A stretch of DNA of 64,000 nucleotides, taken from the NCBI GenBank assembly GCA_029204225.1, contig CM055113.1, positions 20,233,798 to 20,297,797 of the forward strand. Direction: 5' to 3'. Of this stretch, positions 9,806-20,189 are shown piece after piece (the first letter of the stretch is position 1; each line of letters starts with the position of its first letter). This DNA is from Diphasiastrum complanatum. Lineage: Eukaryota; Streptophyta; Lycopodiopsida; Lycopodiales; Lycopodiaceae. The notes under the pieces are model-generated. The model had not been told where the DNA came from, ran no database searches, and saw nothing but the letters and a program-made list of their open reading frames with translations. Made by a program: the position numbers and the translations under genes.

Positions 9806-10186
9806 TGAGAATCGTGAGAAGAAAATTCACGAAACATTTGCGACTCTCTTTTGAGATTCGGATGGAGTTCAGATGCGTTCGCTGGGCACTGCCAGCTGAA
9901 ACACTCCTACAATCCTCCAGAGAGTAGTCAGTTACTACTGATCTACGTCCATAAAATTAATACAACATTCGACTTCATTTCAACCAAGGTGCGGAATTCA
10001 AAGGGAACAAGAAAACTCAGACATATGAAAGATAAACAACATAAGCATTCGACATCCAAGAGCTTCTGTCTGCGTTCGTTTTGATTGCTTTACTGGCATC
10101 AGACTTCTTAAGTGTCTCTTCTTAGTTACACTATGTGTATCCTGTTCTGATTATACATCTACAACTAATAAGGGAATTACAAGACA
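9806..10186 (-). mobile_element. Copia 5' LTR
   Basis: About 381 bp, minus strand, from TGTCTTGTAATTCCC to ...TCTCA, followed by the primer binding site. It is inserted in gypsy RT at the codons for CNHV (AACCATG before TGTCTT). The expected second target duplication is missing because the 3' half of the element is gone. The partner at 48082 keeps only the first half of this LTR. Confidence 0.6.
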
Positions 10187-10310
10187 CATGGTTATAACGG
10201 TAAGGCTTGGCCCAAATAGGCTTAGAGTTTTCCTTGAGTGGAATGGTATGGACTGCTACTTTTTTACAAAGGAAATGGTGGTGCCTCACAGAACGTAATT
10301 TGTGGGGCAA
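10187..10310 (-). pseudogene. Ty3/gypsy RT N-terminal scrap, second copy
   Basis: The same 120-130 bp of gypsy RT (VHTIPLKENSK...YRC) as at 7459-7581, again in direct orientation. It ends at the point where the copia LTR was inserted. Together with the adjacent R module it makes a direct duplication of about 490 bp flanking the copia piece. Confidence 0.75.
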
Positions 10311-10670
10311 ATTTTTTTTACATGCACCTTCCGGACGTTGGAAGGTGCACGTAAAAAAAATTTCTTTTTTTTACGTGCACCTTACCTTCCGCCCGAAAGG
10401 TGCGTGTAAAAAAAAATTAACGTCAAAAAAAAAATGTAAAAACAAAATTCACGCCTCGGCCCTTCCGCCCACGGAAGAATGTGCGCCCTCCGGCCTCCGC
10501 CCTCGGGCGCACAATCTTCCGGTATCTATCTAAAAATTTCTTGAGGGCGGGGGGAGGTCCTACTCAGAGGCCCTTCCGCCGCGGAAGAATGTGTAAAAAT
10601 TCAGGTACTTGTTTATGATTGAAGACCGTCATGCGTTTTCTTAGAGAACGTCTCTGGAGAGAACGTTCTT
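10311..10670 (+). repeat. R hairpin module, copy c (best preserved stems)
   Basis: Stem 1 at 10313-10360 is T-tract, CATGCACCTTCC, 7-base loop, GGAAGGTGCACG, A-tract. Stem 2 at 10365-10416 is T-tract, ACGTGCACCTT, loop, AAAGGTGCGTGT, A-tract. A further stem of GTGCGCCC against GGGCGCAC follows at about 10480-10515. The G-tract is short here (GAGGGCGGGGGGAGG). The right end is GAGAACGTTCTT, after which the sequence differs from copy b, marking a module boundary. Confidence 0.7.
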
Positions 10671-10865
10671 CTACGGGTTGAATTTCTTGCTTGGAGAGTT
10701 TGGTCAGTTGAAGTGACAGCCCAGAGGTGGCTGCTATTCTCAGAATTGATCTGCCACTGTTCATAGTACATACTACTACATACCTTGTTCAATATAGTAC
10801 AGAGGATCTAGAATCCTTACTAGCTAGTTGAAGAGGTTGTATGAAGTATGAACAATGTGTCAGCT
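10671..10865 (+). pseudogene. Ty3/gypsy gag scrap
   Basis: The plus strand reads decayed gag ending GSRILTS and then MKYEQCV, which continues in the intact neighbour at 47416-46949 (minus). Homology with the 47.4-kb locus ends at 10865 in the middle of that gag. The next 440 bp lead to the GDSL gene. Confidence 0.5.
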
Positions 10866-10959
10866 GAATTTGCAGCAGCGCAACAAGCGTAACAGCTAAC
10901 TCACTCAAGTGATAGTCATTTAGGACTCAGGAATACCGAATCCAAAAGTCATAGCTGTT

Positions 10960-11047
10960 GAGAACTTAGAAGTACAAGAAGTGCAAGCTACTGCTCATTC
11001 ACTCGAATCGAAGGCATTTAGAACTCACGAGTACAAGAAGTGCAAGT
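10960..11047 (+). repeat. Short direct repeat upstream of GDSL gene
   Basis: Two copies of a 26-bp block ending AGTACAAGAAGTGCAAG lie at about 10962 and 11021, 60 bp apart. Their position about 260-340 bp before the start codon makes them possible promoter elements. No function is known. Confidence 0.4.
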
Positions 11048-11083
11048 AAGTGAAAAGTGACACCTGGCGTGAGATATCGATGA

Positions 11084-11084
<1 letters not shown>

Positions 11085-11115
<31 letters not shown>

Positions 11116-11131
11116 AACACGCATATATATA
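11085..11131 (+). promoter_or_regulatory. CT/CA microsatellite and candidate TATA box
   Basis: A (CT)n tract followed by (CA)n lies at 11085-11115, then CATATATATAG at about 11122-11132. The TATA-like run is about 175 bp before the GDSL start codon, a usual distance for a plant Pol II promoter with a 5' UTR. Assignment is by position and composition only. Confidence 0.4.
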
Positions 11132-11304
11132 GTTGGTGGCAACTTAACGGAGCTTACTACACAGGGGAGACGGGAAATCATTTTTGCCTAGAAAACATCA
11201 GCTATAGCCTGGAGTCTGAGATTGTCCATGCAAGTTTATAGATGCTGCTACTTTCTGAGCTGGAGAAAAGCAGAAGATAACTGAAGTTACGAGAATATAC
11301 GAAG

Positions 11305-13064
11305 ATGGCTCTTGGAGTATTGCCAGCGATGAGTGTCATAGCTCTTCTCAGCTTAGTTATGCTACAACCTTCTACTCATGCAAGTCAAGTTCCGGCGTTT
11401 TTCGTCTTTGGAGATTCCACTGTCGATACGGGCAACAACAACTATTTGCCCAATAGTCTGACTAGAGCAGATAATCCTCCTTATGGTAGAGATTTTGATC
11501 CTCCAGGTCCAACAGGAAGATTTTGCAATGGCAAACTTACTGATGATTACATAGGTAGGTGCACCAATGACTTCATCCAAATTTTGTGGCATTGATCGTT
11601 GTATTGTACCTAAAAGTAAATATTCTTTATTTAGTCTTAGAGTGTCAATTAATTACGGCCTGGGAAGATAATTAATCTGATTGTGATCTTGATATTTCAC
11701 AGCTGAATTTTTGGGCCTTCCATATCCCATAGATTTCTACAACCCTCAAGCACAAGGCCAGAAGCTCCTCCAAGGTGTTAATTTTGCATCAGCGGGTTCA
11801 GGCCTTCTTGACCAAACCGGAAATGCAACCGTAAGTGACGACTGGCAACTCTGGTTGCCAGTTTGAGCTTGAGATCAGTGGGGTGTGAGTACGGGCATGA
11901 TTGCCAATCTAGTATCATTTAGTATCATCTAGTATCAAATAGACTTAACGCCTTGTATACTCCGCATAGATGATCGATCAATCATATTAGATCCCTCGTT
12001 GTTTAGTTTTATAGGTTATATTATATACTCATGTACTGACTAAGCGCTTATGATGGACATATATAGGGTTCTATCTCTTTTTCGAAGCAGTTGCAGAATT
12101 TTATAGATGTCCTGAGAAATATATCACAATCAATCGGCCAAGGAAATGCAACAAAATTGATTGCCGGCTCCATTTTCCTGATCAGCAGCGGAGGTAACGA
12201 TTTGCTCGATTACCAGCTAAATGTGAGCCAAAGAGCACAGTTCAATGCAAAGCAATTTAATTCACTGCTGGTCTCAAAAGCACTGAACTACACTCAGGTA
12301 AGCTATCTTTTTGCTTCGAGATTTTGCATAATCCACGTCGTGATGACGATCTGATATTGCCTCTATCGACAGACTCTTTACAACTTGGGCGCTAGAAAGA
12401 TGGTAATTGTATCCTCTGCTCCACTTGGGTGCCTGCCAGTAGCTCTCACCGTGTTCCATAGCCCAGATGGAAGCTGTATTCGAAGAATAAACTCCCAAAC
12501 GAAGGATTTTAACGCAGGCTTGCAATCGAACATCTCAACGCTTGCTTCCCAGCTACCTGGAGTACACTTAGTCTATGGAAATGTCTACGATACAATTCTG
12601 GCAGCAATTCAAAACCCCACCAGATCAGGTAAGCGACGATTTCTTGTGTATTCTCAGCTGTCTACGGACTCATGCTACAACTGACATGCCACGTCAAATG
12701 AGAAAACGTACCAATCCTTGCAACGTCAGTTTTACATTAGTCCCAGGGAAAATACCACAATCCATATCTTAGAATAAGTCAGATCTCTGGGTGGGGCACA
12801 GAAAAATTGTGCCAACTGGAATCTTAAGTGTGTCGATTTGCAGGTTTCAAGTATGGACACAAGGCATGCTGTGGAGACGGCAAATATGGAGGTGCTTCTG
12901 GCTGCAACCCTACAGTATATGTGTGTGCAAATGCAAGCCAATATGTTTTTTGGGATTTGATCCATCCCACTCAACACATGTACATAATCCTAGCTAACGG
13001 CCTCATATCGGGTCCTCAATCCATTGCATCTCCTGTTAATATTTCAAATCTTGTAAATATGTGA
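11305..13064 (+). CDS. GDSL esterase/lipase (SGNH hydrolase), five exons
   Basis: Exons 11305-11554, 11703-11830, 12067-12297, 12373-12628 and 12844-13064 join with GT-AG introns into 361 codons, the usual length for plant GDSL lipases. Residues 1 to about 26 are a hydrophobic signal peptide ending THA, so a secreted or cell-wall enzyme is expected. Block I is FFVFGDSTVDTGNNNY with nucleophile Ser38; block II NFASAGSG with Gly115; block III SSGGNDLL with Asn170; block V DLIHPTQHMY with Asp326 and His329. All catalytic residues are present. The family hydrolyses acyl esters, often of surface lipids or cell-wall polymers; the substrate here is unknown. Small introns of 74 to 236 bp and intact splice sites indicate a live host gene. 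It stands alone between transposon clusters. Confidence 0.95.
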
Positions 13065-13101
13065 GCACAGCAGCTTAGTTCTATACTTCAATGAAGTCTG
13101 C

Positions 13102-13107
13102 AATAAA
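13102..13107 (+). terminator. Candidate polyadenylation signal of GDSL gene
   Basis: AATAAA lies 38 bases after the TGA stop, in AT-rich sequence. This is the usual near-upstream element position for a plant transcript end. No transcript data are available to confirm it. Confidence 0.45.
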
Positions 13108-15045
13108 TTACTCCACAAGGGAGGAACCAAAGGCAGTGAAAGGCACATATCAATGATATCATAAACTCGTGGAGAGGAGACTAGTCTAGTACTATTGCAC
13201 ATTCTCAATTATTACTACTACGTTGTCTTCTGCCAACATTCACTTTACTATTAACTAAGCACTTCTACCACTATTTCAGTGTAATACTAGTTTGTTTTCA
13301 TGGCACATTCGAGACCCTATCTTCGAGACAATATGTTATCTGACTATCTTATGCCCTACTAATGTGATCAATTACAATATCCAATGCTAGGAGTTCTCCA
13401 GTACATTGATAACCCTAGTTCCATTATAAGGTGGAAAATAGCTCAAGAAGATAAAACCTTGTTGCCCTACATAAAAGATTCATCAAAACATCACTGAGAA
13501 TTAGTGGTAGTTTGTCATTTTTTTGGAAACCATCATAAATGATAGTATTAGGACCAGAACAAATTAATTATAGTTTGATAAACCATCATAAATGATAGTA
13601 CTAGGATCACAACAAATTTACAGTAACTTGATAATTCAGCTTTAAAAGTTCATGTAAAAAAAAGTAGAAATCAAAAGAGGTGCTTTACTAAAGCTTCCCC
13701 AAGGTATACCATGCCATCTACTCTATCTACGATACTTGCCCAACTTAGTTTCTAGGTTTGATTTTTTGATGGAGATCAAAAGACTAAATAAAGAAAAGAT
13801 CTCGGCACGGGCTACCAACTATAGATAGATTACTAAAATCAGTCAAGAGGAAGTTGACGTGTTGACTAGTGCTGACCCAACTAAGGAGAAGGCTACAAAC
13901 ATGATTTCAAAAGCTGTATGTTGCCATAGAAGAGCCAAACCATTTGATACTAAGAATATATTTCTTAAACTACAAACTCTAAGTGCTCCAAGCAAGATTT
14001 ATAGTCAGCACGTAGAAGATTTGTCACACAAGCCAAGCATGAGAAGTTCTAGCTCTCCAGAGAGGACATGTTCCTTGCCACGCATATGAACCATAGAGTT
14101 GCTAGCCTACAAATATGTCACAAAATAACAACATCAGTTGGATAGGAAGGAGTATCTCCTATTAGAATGTAATTTAAAGTGGTATAAAGAGGCCACGAGC
14201 TCCTAGCAAAAATAAAGTTGATAATAACACTCCAAATTCCCAATTTAACTCAAAAATGGTGTTTATCAGTTTATTCAAATTGATTACGAGAGGGCCAAGT
14301 CTCTAATTTGAGATATGTGGTCTTTCTATTTTGAAAAAGAGAGCTCGAGTGAGCAATCTATAGGCCAGGAGGCCCGAGTTTTCTCACTAGAATTTTACTT
14401 ACTTGAACCTTTGCTCTCCACCTGGTGCTTGAATTAATGAACAAACATTTTTCATCTAGGGTAATAGGAATAGTAATCATCTTTATGAATCTCAATAAAA
14501 AACTCTTCTATACATAAACGAGTCATATATAAGCTTTTGACATTAATAGTTTTAGAGGAGAATTGATGGGAAAATCATCATTGTCGTACTTTTATGTTGT
14601 CATGAATTTTCTACATGAGATTTTCTTTTTAGCTGTGAGTGCATTACTTTGTAGACTGTGAAGTTCGAGTGAGCTGATTTGCTGAGCAAGCTTTTTCAAA
14701 AATGTGAGCGAGCTTGTGAGGTGGAGATTTTTTTAGAGAATAGTGTAAAGTGAAAAAGTAATTTCTTACGACATTTTCTTATATGTGTGATTGTTGTTTC
14801 ATTATGTTATCTTCATTTTGAATCTGTTTCAAATACTATTTCCAGGTATATCATTTAATGAAATTGTTATTAATGTGCAATGTTGGCTTTGACTTTGTCA
14901 AATAAATGGGAATATCACACAATAGAAATAAGACTCTTGAATCCATATTGTTAACAAAAATAACTATAGCATATAATAATGTCCTGATGTCATGGGTTTA
15001 TGTAAAATAACCTAACACAAATCACTCAACATTTAACTTAACTAC
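13108..15045. other. AT-rich intergenic stretch
   Basis: I see no gene here. It holds one 53-bp tandem duplication (see 13527-13632) and scattered short frames without any recognisable motif. Base composition is AT-rich like other spacers in the window. Confidence 0.5.
13527..13632 (+). repeat. 53-bp tandem duplication
   Basis: Two adjacent copies begin AAACCATCATAAATGATAGTA and differ at a few bases. CATCATAAATGATAG is nearly palindromic (ATCAT..ATGAT), so each unit can form a small stem. Confidence 0.7.
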
Positions 15046-15289
15046 ATGCGAAGCTATGTGTACGAGAAAGCATGTGCAATAGATCCTTTTTCTCAAACTG
15101 AGCTTGATGAATACACGTATTGTGATTCATGTCTAGCCCAAGCACACATAAGAGAATGTAGTACATGTGCTTGCATGCAAGATAAGATTTTCCAGTCCTT
15201 TGTCCTACAAGAGGGGTGCCCAGATATGCTCATATTGTAGGCTTCAACTCGTTGAAATGAATTTTTTGTCTCTATTTTAAAAATTTCGT

Positions 15290-16300
15290 GCTCAAACCGT
15301 GCAATTATGGTGATTGATAGAATTTTGGCAAATAGACTCAAAGCCAAATCTATTTCTTGAGGGCCAAATTTGATATCCATGCACGTACCTGGGTCCTTCT
15401 CTGGCTACTCTCAAGAACATCCTCTCCCTCATTAGTTGGAATCCTTTTTTCTGGAACATCAAGTCCTTGAGCATGAGGAAGAACAAATCCAGCTCTTTTT
15501 AGCATCTCTTGTTCCTTAGGATGTAAGCTAGCTCCCTTTTGTACGGGCCATATCGAAGGTATTTTAGGACTTCCACACACAATAGATGTGCATGGGGTCC
15601 ACGTATGGTCCACACTATCATTACAAAACCACATAAACTGTTTTTTATTTCCACCATGCATTATGTTCTCGGATCCCCCATTGTCCACTGTACGAATGGC
15701 TCTCCAATTTGCTTGTGCTTCATCTGCCATGAAGCCATGAAAACTCTGGCTCTTTGAAGCCCTTTTTTTTTACAGTCTTATTTAACATATTCCAAAATAG
15801 AGCTTGTGCCTTGGTGTCTTCCTCTTTCATCTTGCAAGTGGCAATTGTCATGAGTTCTTGCACACTGTTATATAAAAACACTATGTCAAACAAAATATTG
15901 TAAATGTGTAATGATTCTAACAATAATGAAGTTCTATGGAATGCTCTCAAAAAAATGATTATGTGATTGTGGAGAAAAGGAAAGGTATCTTTGAAAATTT
16001 TTATTATTCACAAATTGACCTGTTGCTTTGTACCAATGGTTGCATTTCTCGTAAGAGTTCTAATAGTTGTTGGTGACTCATTTCAAATTCAGCACATTGT
16101 TCATCTCTGGTTATAGCCTTGATTACAAGTTCTTTCACAACTCATCTTTGTATTTTTCTAGGACCAGAGGTGTTGTTGGTAGCCACCACGTCACCTGCTG
16201 ATCTTTTTGTTTCTGCGAGTGTGAAGCGAGATGAACCTGCTCTTACAACATGATTGTGAAAATCTTGATGTATCATGAACCTGCTAAATTGAGAGTTGCT
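15290..16300 (-). pseudogene. Decayed coding region, possibly MULE-type transposase
   Basis: Minus-strand patches, in order: GSSRFTLAETKRSAGDVVAT, CAEFEMSHQQLLELLREMQP, LMTIATCKMKEEDTKAQA, LNKTVKKKGFKEPEFSWLHG, MADEAQANWRAIRTV and NGGSENIMHG. The MADEAQANW..IR block resembles a stretch I associate with the catalytic region of MULE-like transposases (a helix with 'D.A.A...A...V'), but the match is from memory and weak. The following PSIWPVQKGASLHPKEQEML region is unfamiliar. Frame changes near 15720 and 15960 may be introns or damage. An unknown host gene is the alternative. Confidence 0.35.
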
Positions 16301-16413
16301 AGGCAGCAAAATAGTATACATTCATTGCACACGCTTATATGAAAATTGGTTTTCTCTTACAATAGAAACACTCCAATGTCCCATAACCATCAGTGGACAC
16401 TCCCAATGGTGGT

Positions 16414-16668
16414 CTACCTTTCAGCTTGCCACCAACATTGTTGATTTGGTGCACCAGACAATTCGAGTGAACCACAAAGTCCATTCATACACTCAAAAAC
16501 ACCACCACAATAACTTTCTCTTACAATGCTTGGAAAACTAACATGTGTTGTCACTGGTTTTGTCCAACAGTGACCATCATAACATTGCTCCATCCCAGCC
16601 ATGGGAGATTTGCCACTTGCATGAAGCGCATGCAATTCAAATGCGATATTTCCATAAGTACTTTGCAA
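16414..16668 (-). pseudogene. Unidentified Cys-rich coding fragment
   Basis: The minus frame of 84 codons contains YGNIAFELHALHASGKSPM, CYDGHCW, SYCGGVFECMNGLC and LSGAPNQQCWW. The spaced cysteines suggest a zinc-binding fold. It lies between the LTR start of the copia remnant and the previous decayed region and could belong to the same transposon. I do not recognise the family. Confidence 0.3.
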
Positions 16669-16746
16669 GAAGCTCTATTACTTTCTATATCATATTGCAT
16701 TACCTTAGTATTTCCAAGGAAACAACTGTGGGCTTAATTTCCAACA
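16660..16746 (-). mobile_element. Start of copia 3' LTR, truncated
   Basis: On the minus strand a purine tract AAGGGGGAC (plus 16747-16755) is followed by TGTTGGAAATTAAGCCCACAG, the classic PPT-then-TG start of a copia 3' LTR. Only about 85 bp remain before unrelated coding sequence begins. Confidence 0.6.
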
Positions 16747-18735
16747 GTCCCCCTTAACGGTCACGGTTGGTGCCTTGGTATCTTCGTCAGATTCAGCATG
16801 TTGAAGAATCTTTGATGCTTGATCCTGGGAAGCACTTTTGCTTGATCCTGGGAAGCGGTTTGTTGTGGAGCAGTATTGAAGGATCACTTGCCCTGAGAAA
16901 ACTTTCTCCCGAATGAAATGATACTAGATTTCTATGTGCTTGGATTTGCCATGAGATTTGGGATTCAGTGACAGTGAAATACAACTCAAGTTGTCACATA
17001 GAATAGCATTGAAGTGAGTGTGATGTAAGTCATGAAGTAACAACCTGATCCATACAGCTTCTTTTGAAGCCTGACATGCTACGATGTAGTCTGCCCTAGT
17101 CAAAGAAAGCGCAACTGATTTCTGCTTCCTTGAGTTCCACGAAATCGGTCCCCCTGCGAGATAAAAACAGGACTCGAAGGTAGATTTTCTGGTAATTGTT
17201 CCTTCCCCAATCTGGGTCGGGTAGCCTCGCAGCATGAGTGGGTCGATTGCATTTCCATCATAACACAAAATGTGATCTAAACTTCTCTAAATATATCTCA
17301 TCACTTTCTTTAATACTTTCCAATGAGAGATCCTAGGATTAGACATGAATTGACTTAACGTGCTAACAGTGTATGCTAAATCTGGTATGGTACACAACAT
17401 TGCATACATCAAAGATCATATTAGTGAGTGATAAGGGTACTTCGCTATGAGTACTTCACTATCAGAATCAGCACAAGTAGGTTTAGTCAGTACTATACTT
17501 GGATCCATCGGAATATCAATTGGTTTACAATCAGACATATAAAGTTTTTCTAAAATGCCTTTTACATATGCCTGTTGGCTAAGATAGATCTTCTTCTGAA
17601 GCCTATTTCTAATAATGTGAATTCCTAGAAAAGAATGGACAGCTCCTAAATCAGTCATGTCAAATTCCTTTGACAGATCACTCTTAGTTGTGTGCAGAAA
17701 AGAAGTGTCGTTAGACAAAATAAATGCATCATCTACGTAAAGAGCTACGTGAATTGAATTGGTGCCTATATGCTTCGAATAATCATTACAGTCAGCTGAA
17801 TTGTTTGCAAATCCCAATTGAATGAGATAAGAGTTGATTCTAACGAACCATGCTCTTGCGGCATGTTTTAGACCATAGATTGCTTTGTGCAGCTTTCACA
17901 CTTTGTGCTCTTGGCCTGTGACGTTGAATCCTTTTGATTGGAAGGTATATAGCTCCTCTTTGACGTTGCCATAGAGAAATGATGTCTTGACATTCGTTTG
18001 GTGCATTGCGAGGTCTTCTGCGGCTGCTAACCCAATCAGAGTCCTGATTGACTGCATCTTGATGACAGGACTAAAAATTTCTTGATAATCCACTCTTTGG
18101 ACTTGAGTGAATTCTTTAGCCACTAGCTGTGCTTTCCATTTAGCAATGGAACCATTAGAGTTGATCTTCTTCTTGAAGATCCACTTGTTGTCGATAACTC
18201 TCTTGTGAGTGGGGAAGTCGACCAGTGTCCAGGTATGATTCGTCAAAAGTGAGTTGTACTCGCTTTCCATAGCTTCTTGCCACAGCTTTATGTTCATCGG
18301 GATAGCCAATGAAAATACATTTATTTGTCCTATAATCCAGCTTCTTCCTAAGCTGTTTAGGAATGTGAACAAAACATATACAACCAAAGATTTTTAACTG
18401 CCTGACACTAGGCTTGTGCCCATGCCACGAGGAGTTTTGTTGTTGACGTCTTTGGTGTTGGATCTGTTCTGCACGTAACAGGTTGTGGCAGTAGCTTCTG
18501 CCCAGAACTTTGCAGGTAGGTGTGCTTGATGTAGCATGGATCTGGCTGAGTTGAGAAGAGTTCGATTCTTCCTTTCTGCAATCCCATGTTGTTGAGGTGA
18601 ATAGGAAGTGGTGAACTGTCTTCTAATACCATGTTCAGCCATGTAGTCGGACATCTCGTTAGAGAGGTATTCGTCGCCACCGTCAGTTCAGAGTGCCTTC
18701 ACTTTTGTAGGCGTTTGTGTCTCAGCCATGGCCTA
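16747..18735 (-). pseudogene. Ty1/copia integrase-RT-RNase H remnant
   Basis: From 18735 down: SFLRF-stop-AMAETQT, TDGGDEYLSNEMSDYM and YSPQQHGIAERKNRTLLNSAR (integrase catalytic core), then RT in several frames with KRVIDNKWIFKKKINS, AKEFTQVQRVDYQEIFSPV and ALYVDDAFILS (the catalytic YVDD is intact), and RNase H with RKSTFESCFYLAGG, CQASKEAVWIRLLL and LCDNLSCISLS. Stops, frame changes and a deletion between integrase and RT show it is dead. The end is marked by the PPT at 16747. Related remnants are at 61848-62960. Confidence 0.85.
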
Positions 18736-19200
18736 GAATCTCAAGAAGCTCGATGAGGTCGAACAAGGATACCTCGTCGGGTATGACAACCATTCGTCAT
18801 ATACTACAGGATCTACATGCCAGAGTCGAATCAAGTGAAGATCCTACGAAGTAGAATACGTCGTAGCCACGAAGATGGCCAACAAAATCACATGGCTCAA
18901 ATAGGTCCTCGATGGACTGGGCGAAACCTCCAGAGAGTCTCTTATCTTGCAGATGGACAATACTTCTACCATACACTTGATGAAGAATCTCATGTTTCAT
19001 TCAAGAATAAAACATATTGCAATCAAATATCATTCGAAAAGGGACCTAGTCGCAAGAAACGAATTGAAGTCCATCTTCATCGGAATGAAGTAGATGATAG
19101 CAGACATGTTTACCAAACCCTTAGACAAAGGATTGTTCGAGAGGCAGAGAAGAGTTTGGGAATCGTAAATTTACCACGCTTTGAGAGGGAGCTAAAGAAA
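18736..19200 (+). pseudogene. Plus-strand copia remnant, internally deleted
   Basis: Plus-strand frames read NLKKLDEVEQGYLVGYD (the integrase C-terminal block usually before the linker), then jump to EYVVATKMANKITWL and LILQMDNTSTIHLMKN (RNase H), then SRIKHIAIKYHSKRDLVARN, IADMFTKPLDKGLFERQRR. All of RT is missing. It meets the minus-strand copia at about 18730, head to head. The 190-codon frame over this region mixes coding and shadow frames and is not a protein. Confidence 0.8.
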
Positions 19201-19274
19201 CAAAATGTTTCAAGCCACAGAGCATTGCTAGCTTTCGAATTCGAGCCTGCGGAAATACAAGGGAGCTGCCCACA

Positions 19275-19352
19275 GGCGAAGGCCAGATGTTTGACGACTG
19301 AAGGACACTCAAAGGCGAAGGCCAGATGTTCGACGACTGAAAGACACTCGAA
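19275..19352 (+). repeat. 39-bp tandem duplication before LTR
   Basis: Two copies of a unit starting GGCGAAGGCCAGATGTT and ending ACACTCRAA lie between RNase H and the LTR of the plus-strand copia. A third degenerate half-unit follows. Confidence 0.7.
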
Positions 19353-19487
19353 GGTCAAATTTTCGAAGACCAAAGGAGCTCAAAAGTGAAGCCAAAGGTC
19401 GAACGAGGCACGAAGGCGAAGAAGACTTGAAGACTGAAAGGTGGCGGATCTTCACGCTCCAAGTACAAAGAAAATCAAGAAAATACT

Positions 19488-19503
19488 AGGAGGACGTCCT
19501 CCT
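19488..19503. other. 16-bp perfect palindrome AGGAGGACGTCCTCCT
   Basis: Perfectly self-complementary, 10 bp before the presumed LTR start. The AGGAGGAC half could serve as the polypurine tract. The central ACGT is a common bZIP core, but location suggests a priming role. Confidence 0.5.
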
Positions 19504-19513
19504 CTATGGATTA

Positions 19514-20045
19514 TGTTGAAGGCAATCTAAATACCATTAGACCATGCTTATTGAGCCATTCTTGTAATCTCAGATTAGATTAAACTCTTTCACTCTCTCC
19601 ATCTATATAATCAAATTGAAGATGAGAGAATTGATTGAACATCAAGTTGGATTGTCAGTTGGTTGAGTCTCAACCTGAGCTAAGCGTAGTGTTGCTGAGC
19701 CGACGTCCAAGAAGTCTACTAGTAAGCGAGACGATCTAATATTATTCGTGAGAGGCATAGTATCTCTCGCATCGACGTGCTGTGTGGGTTTGTCACAACA
19801 ACACTCTTAAGAAAGAGGACCATTGATAATATAGTAGCTATAATGCACATGTTGAATAATCTTGAATGCTTTGATGTATGATTGTTGGTTGTTCATAATC
19901 AATTGCTCATTCTTCATTCCGCATACTGGTTCATCTTGTTGAATGCTTAAACAATTAAACGTAGGTCACCCATGTCTGTCTACACTCTATTTGTTCTAGT
20001 AGGCAGTAGCCGGCAGACAGAATCAAATTCCATCTGGGTCTCTCA
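19514..20045 (+). mobile_element. Copia LTR with PPT side and PBS side both internal
   Basis: The LTR runs from TGTTGAAGGCAATC to ...CTCTCA, about 532 bp, with a TATA-like TCTATATAATC at about 19602. It is preceded by the RNase H end of a plus-strand copia and followed by a primer binding site and a leader. An LTR with internal sequence on both sides is the signature of tandem copies or of unequal recombination between LTRs. Confidence 0.65.
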
Positions 20046-20049
20046 ATAG

Positions 20050-20061
20050 TGGTATCAGAAC
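20050..20061 (+). other. Copia primer binding site and leader
   Basis: TGGTATCAGAAC, complementary to initiator tRNA-Met, lies 4 bases after the LTR end. The leader continues to an ATG at 20169 (MDSRLK), which looks like a copia gag start, and is cut off at about 20190 by the minus-strand acidic ORF. Confidence 0.7.
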
Positions 20062-20189
20062 GATTGAAATTCGTGTCGCATCGAGCCGTTCTATTCTCAA
20101 AAAGAATTTCAACAATCAATATCTCATTCATAGGCGGTTGTGAATATTTGACCTGATTGACCTCAAAAATGGACTCTCGTCTCAAAATA

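Larger units (their letters stand above)
4663..10865 (+). repeat. Large inverted block B, partner at 47394-52997
   Basis: This 6.2-kb stretch is an inverted copy of 47394-52997. In matching order are gypsy integrase, RNase H, RT with a solo LTR, R module, copia IN-protease-gag piece, a second RT scrap plus R module, and a gag scrap. The distal copy is shorter, mainly from a deletion of the copia LTR-PBS-gag region near 48.28 kb. Homology stops abruptly at TGACACATTG at the outer end and at CGTACCACT at the inner end. The pair brackets the GDSL gene and both intact copia elements. Confidence 0.8.

Noticed and set aside
18817-19389. 190-codon plus-strand ORF taken as one gene
   Set aside because: The true copia RNase H signal is in another frame for much of its length; the C-terminal part is a 39-bp repeat outside the coding region.
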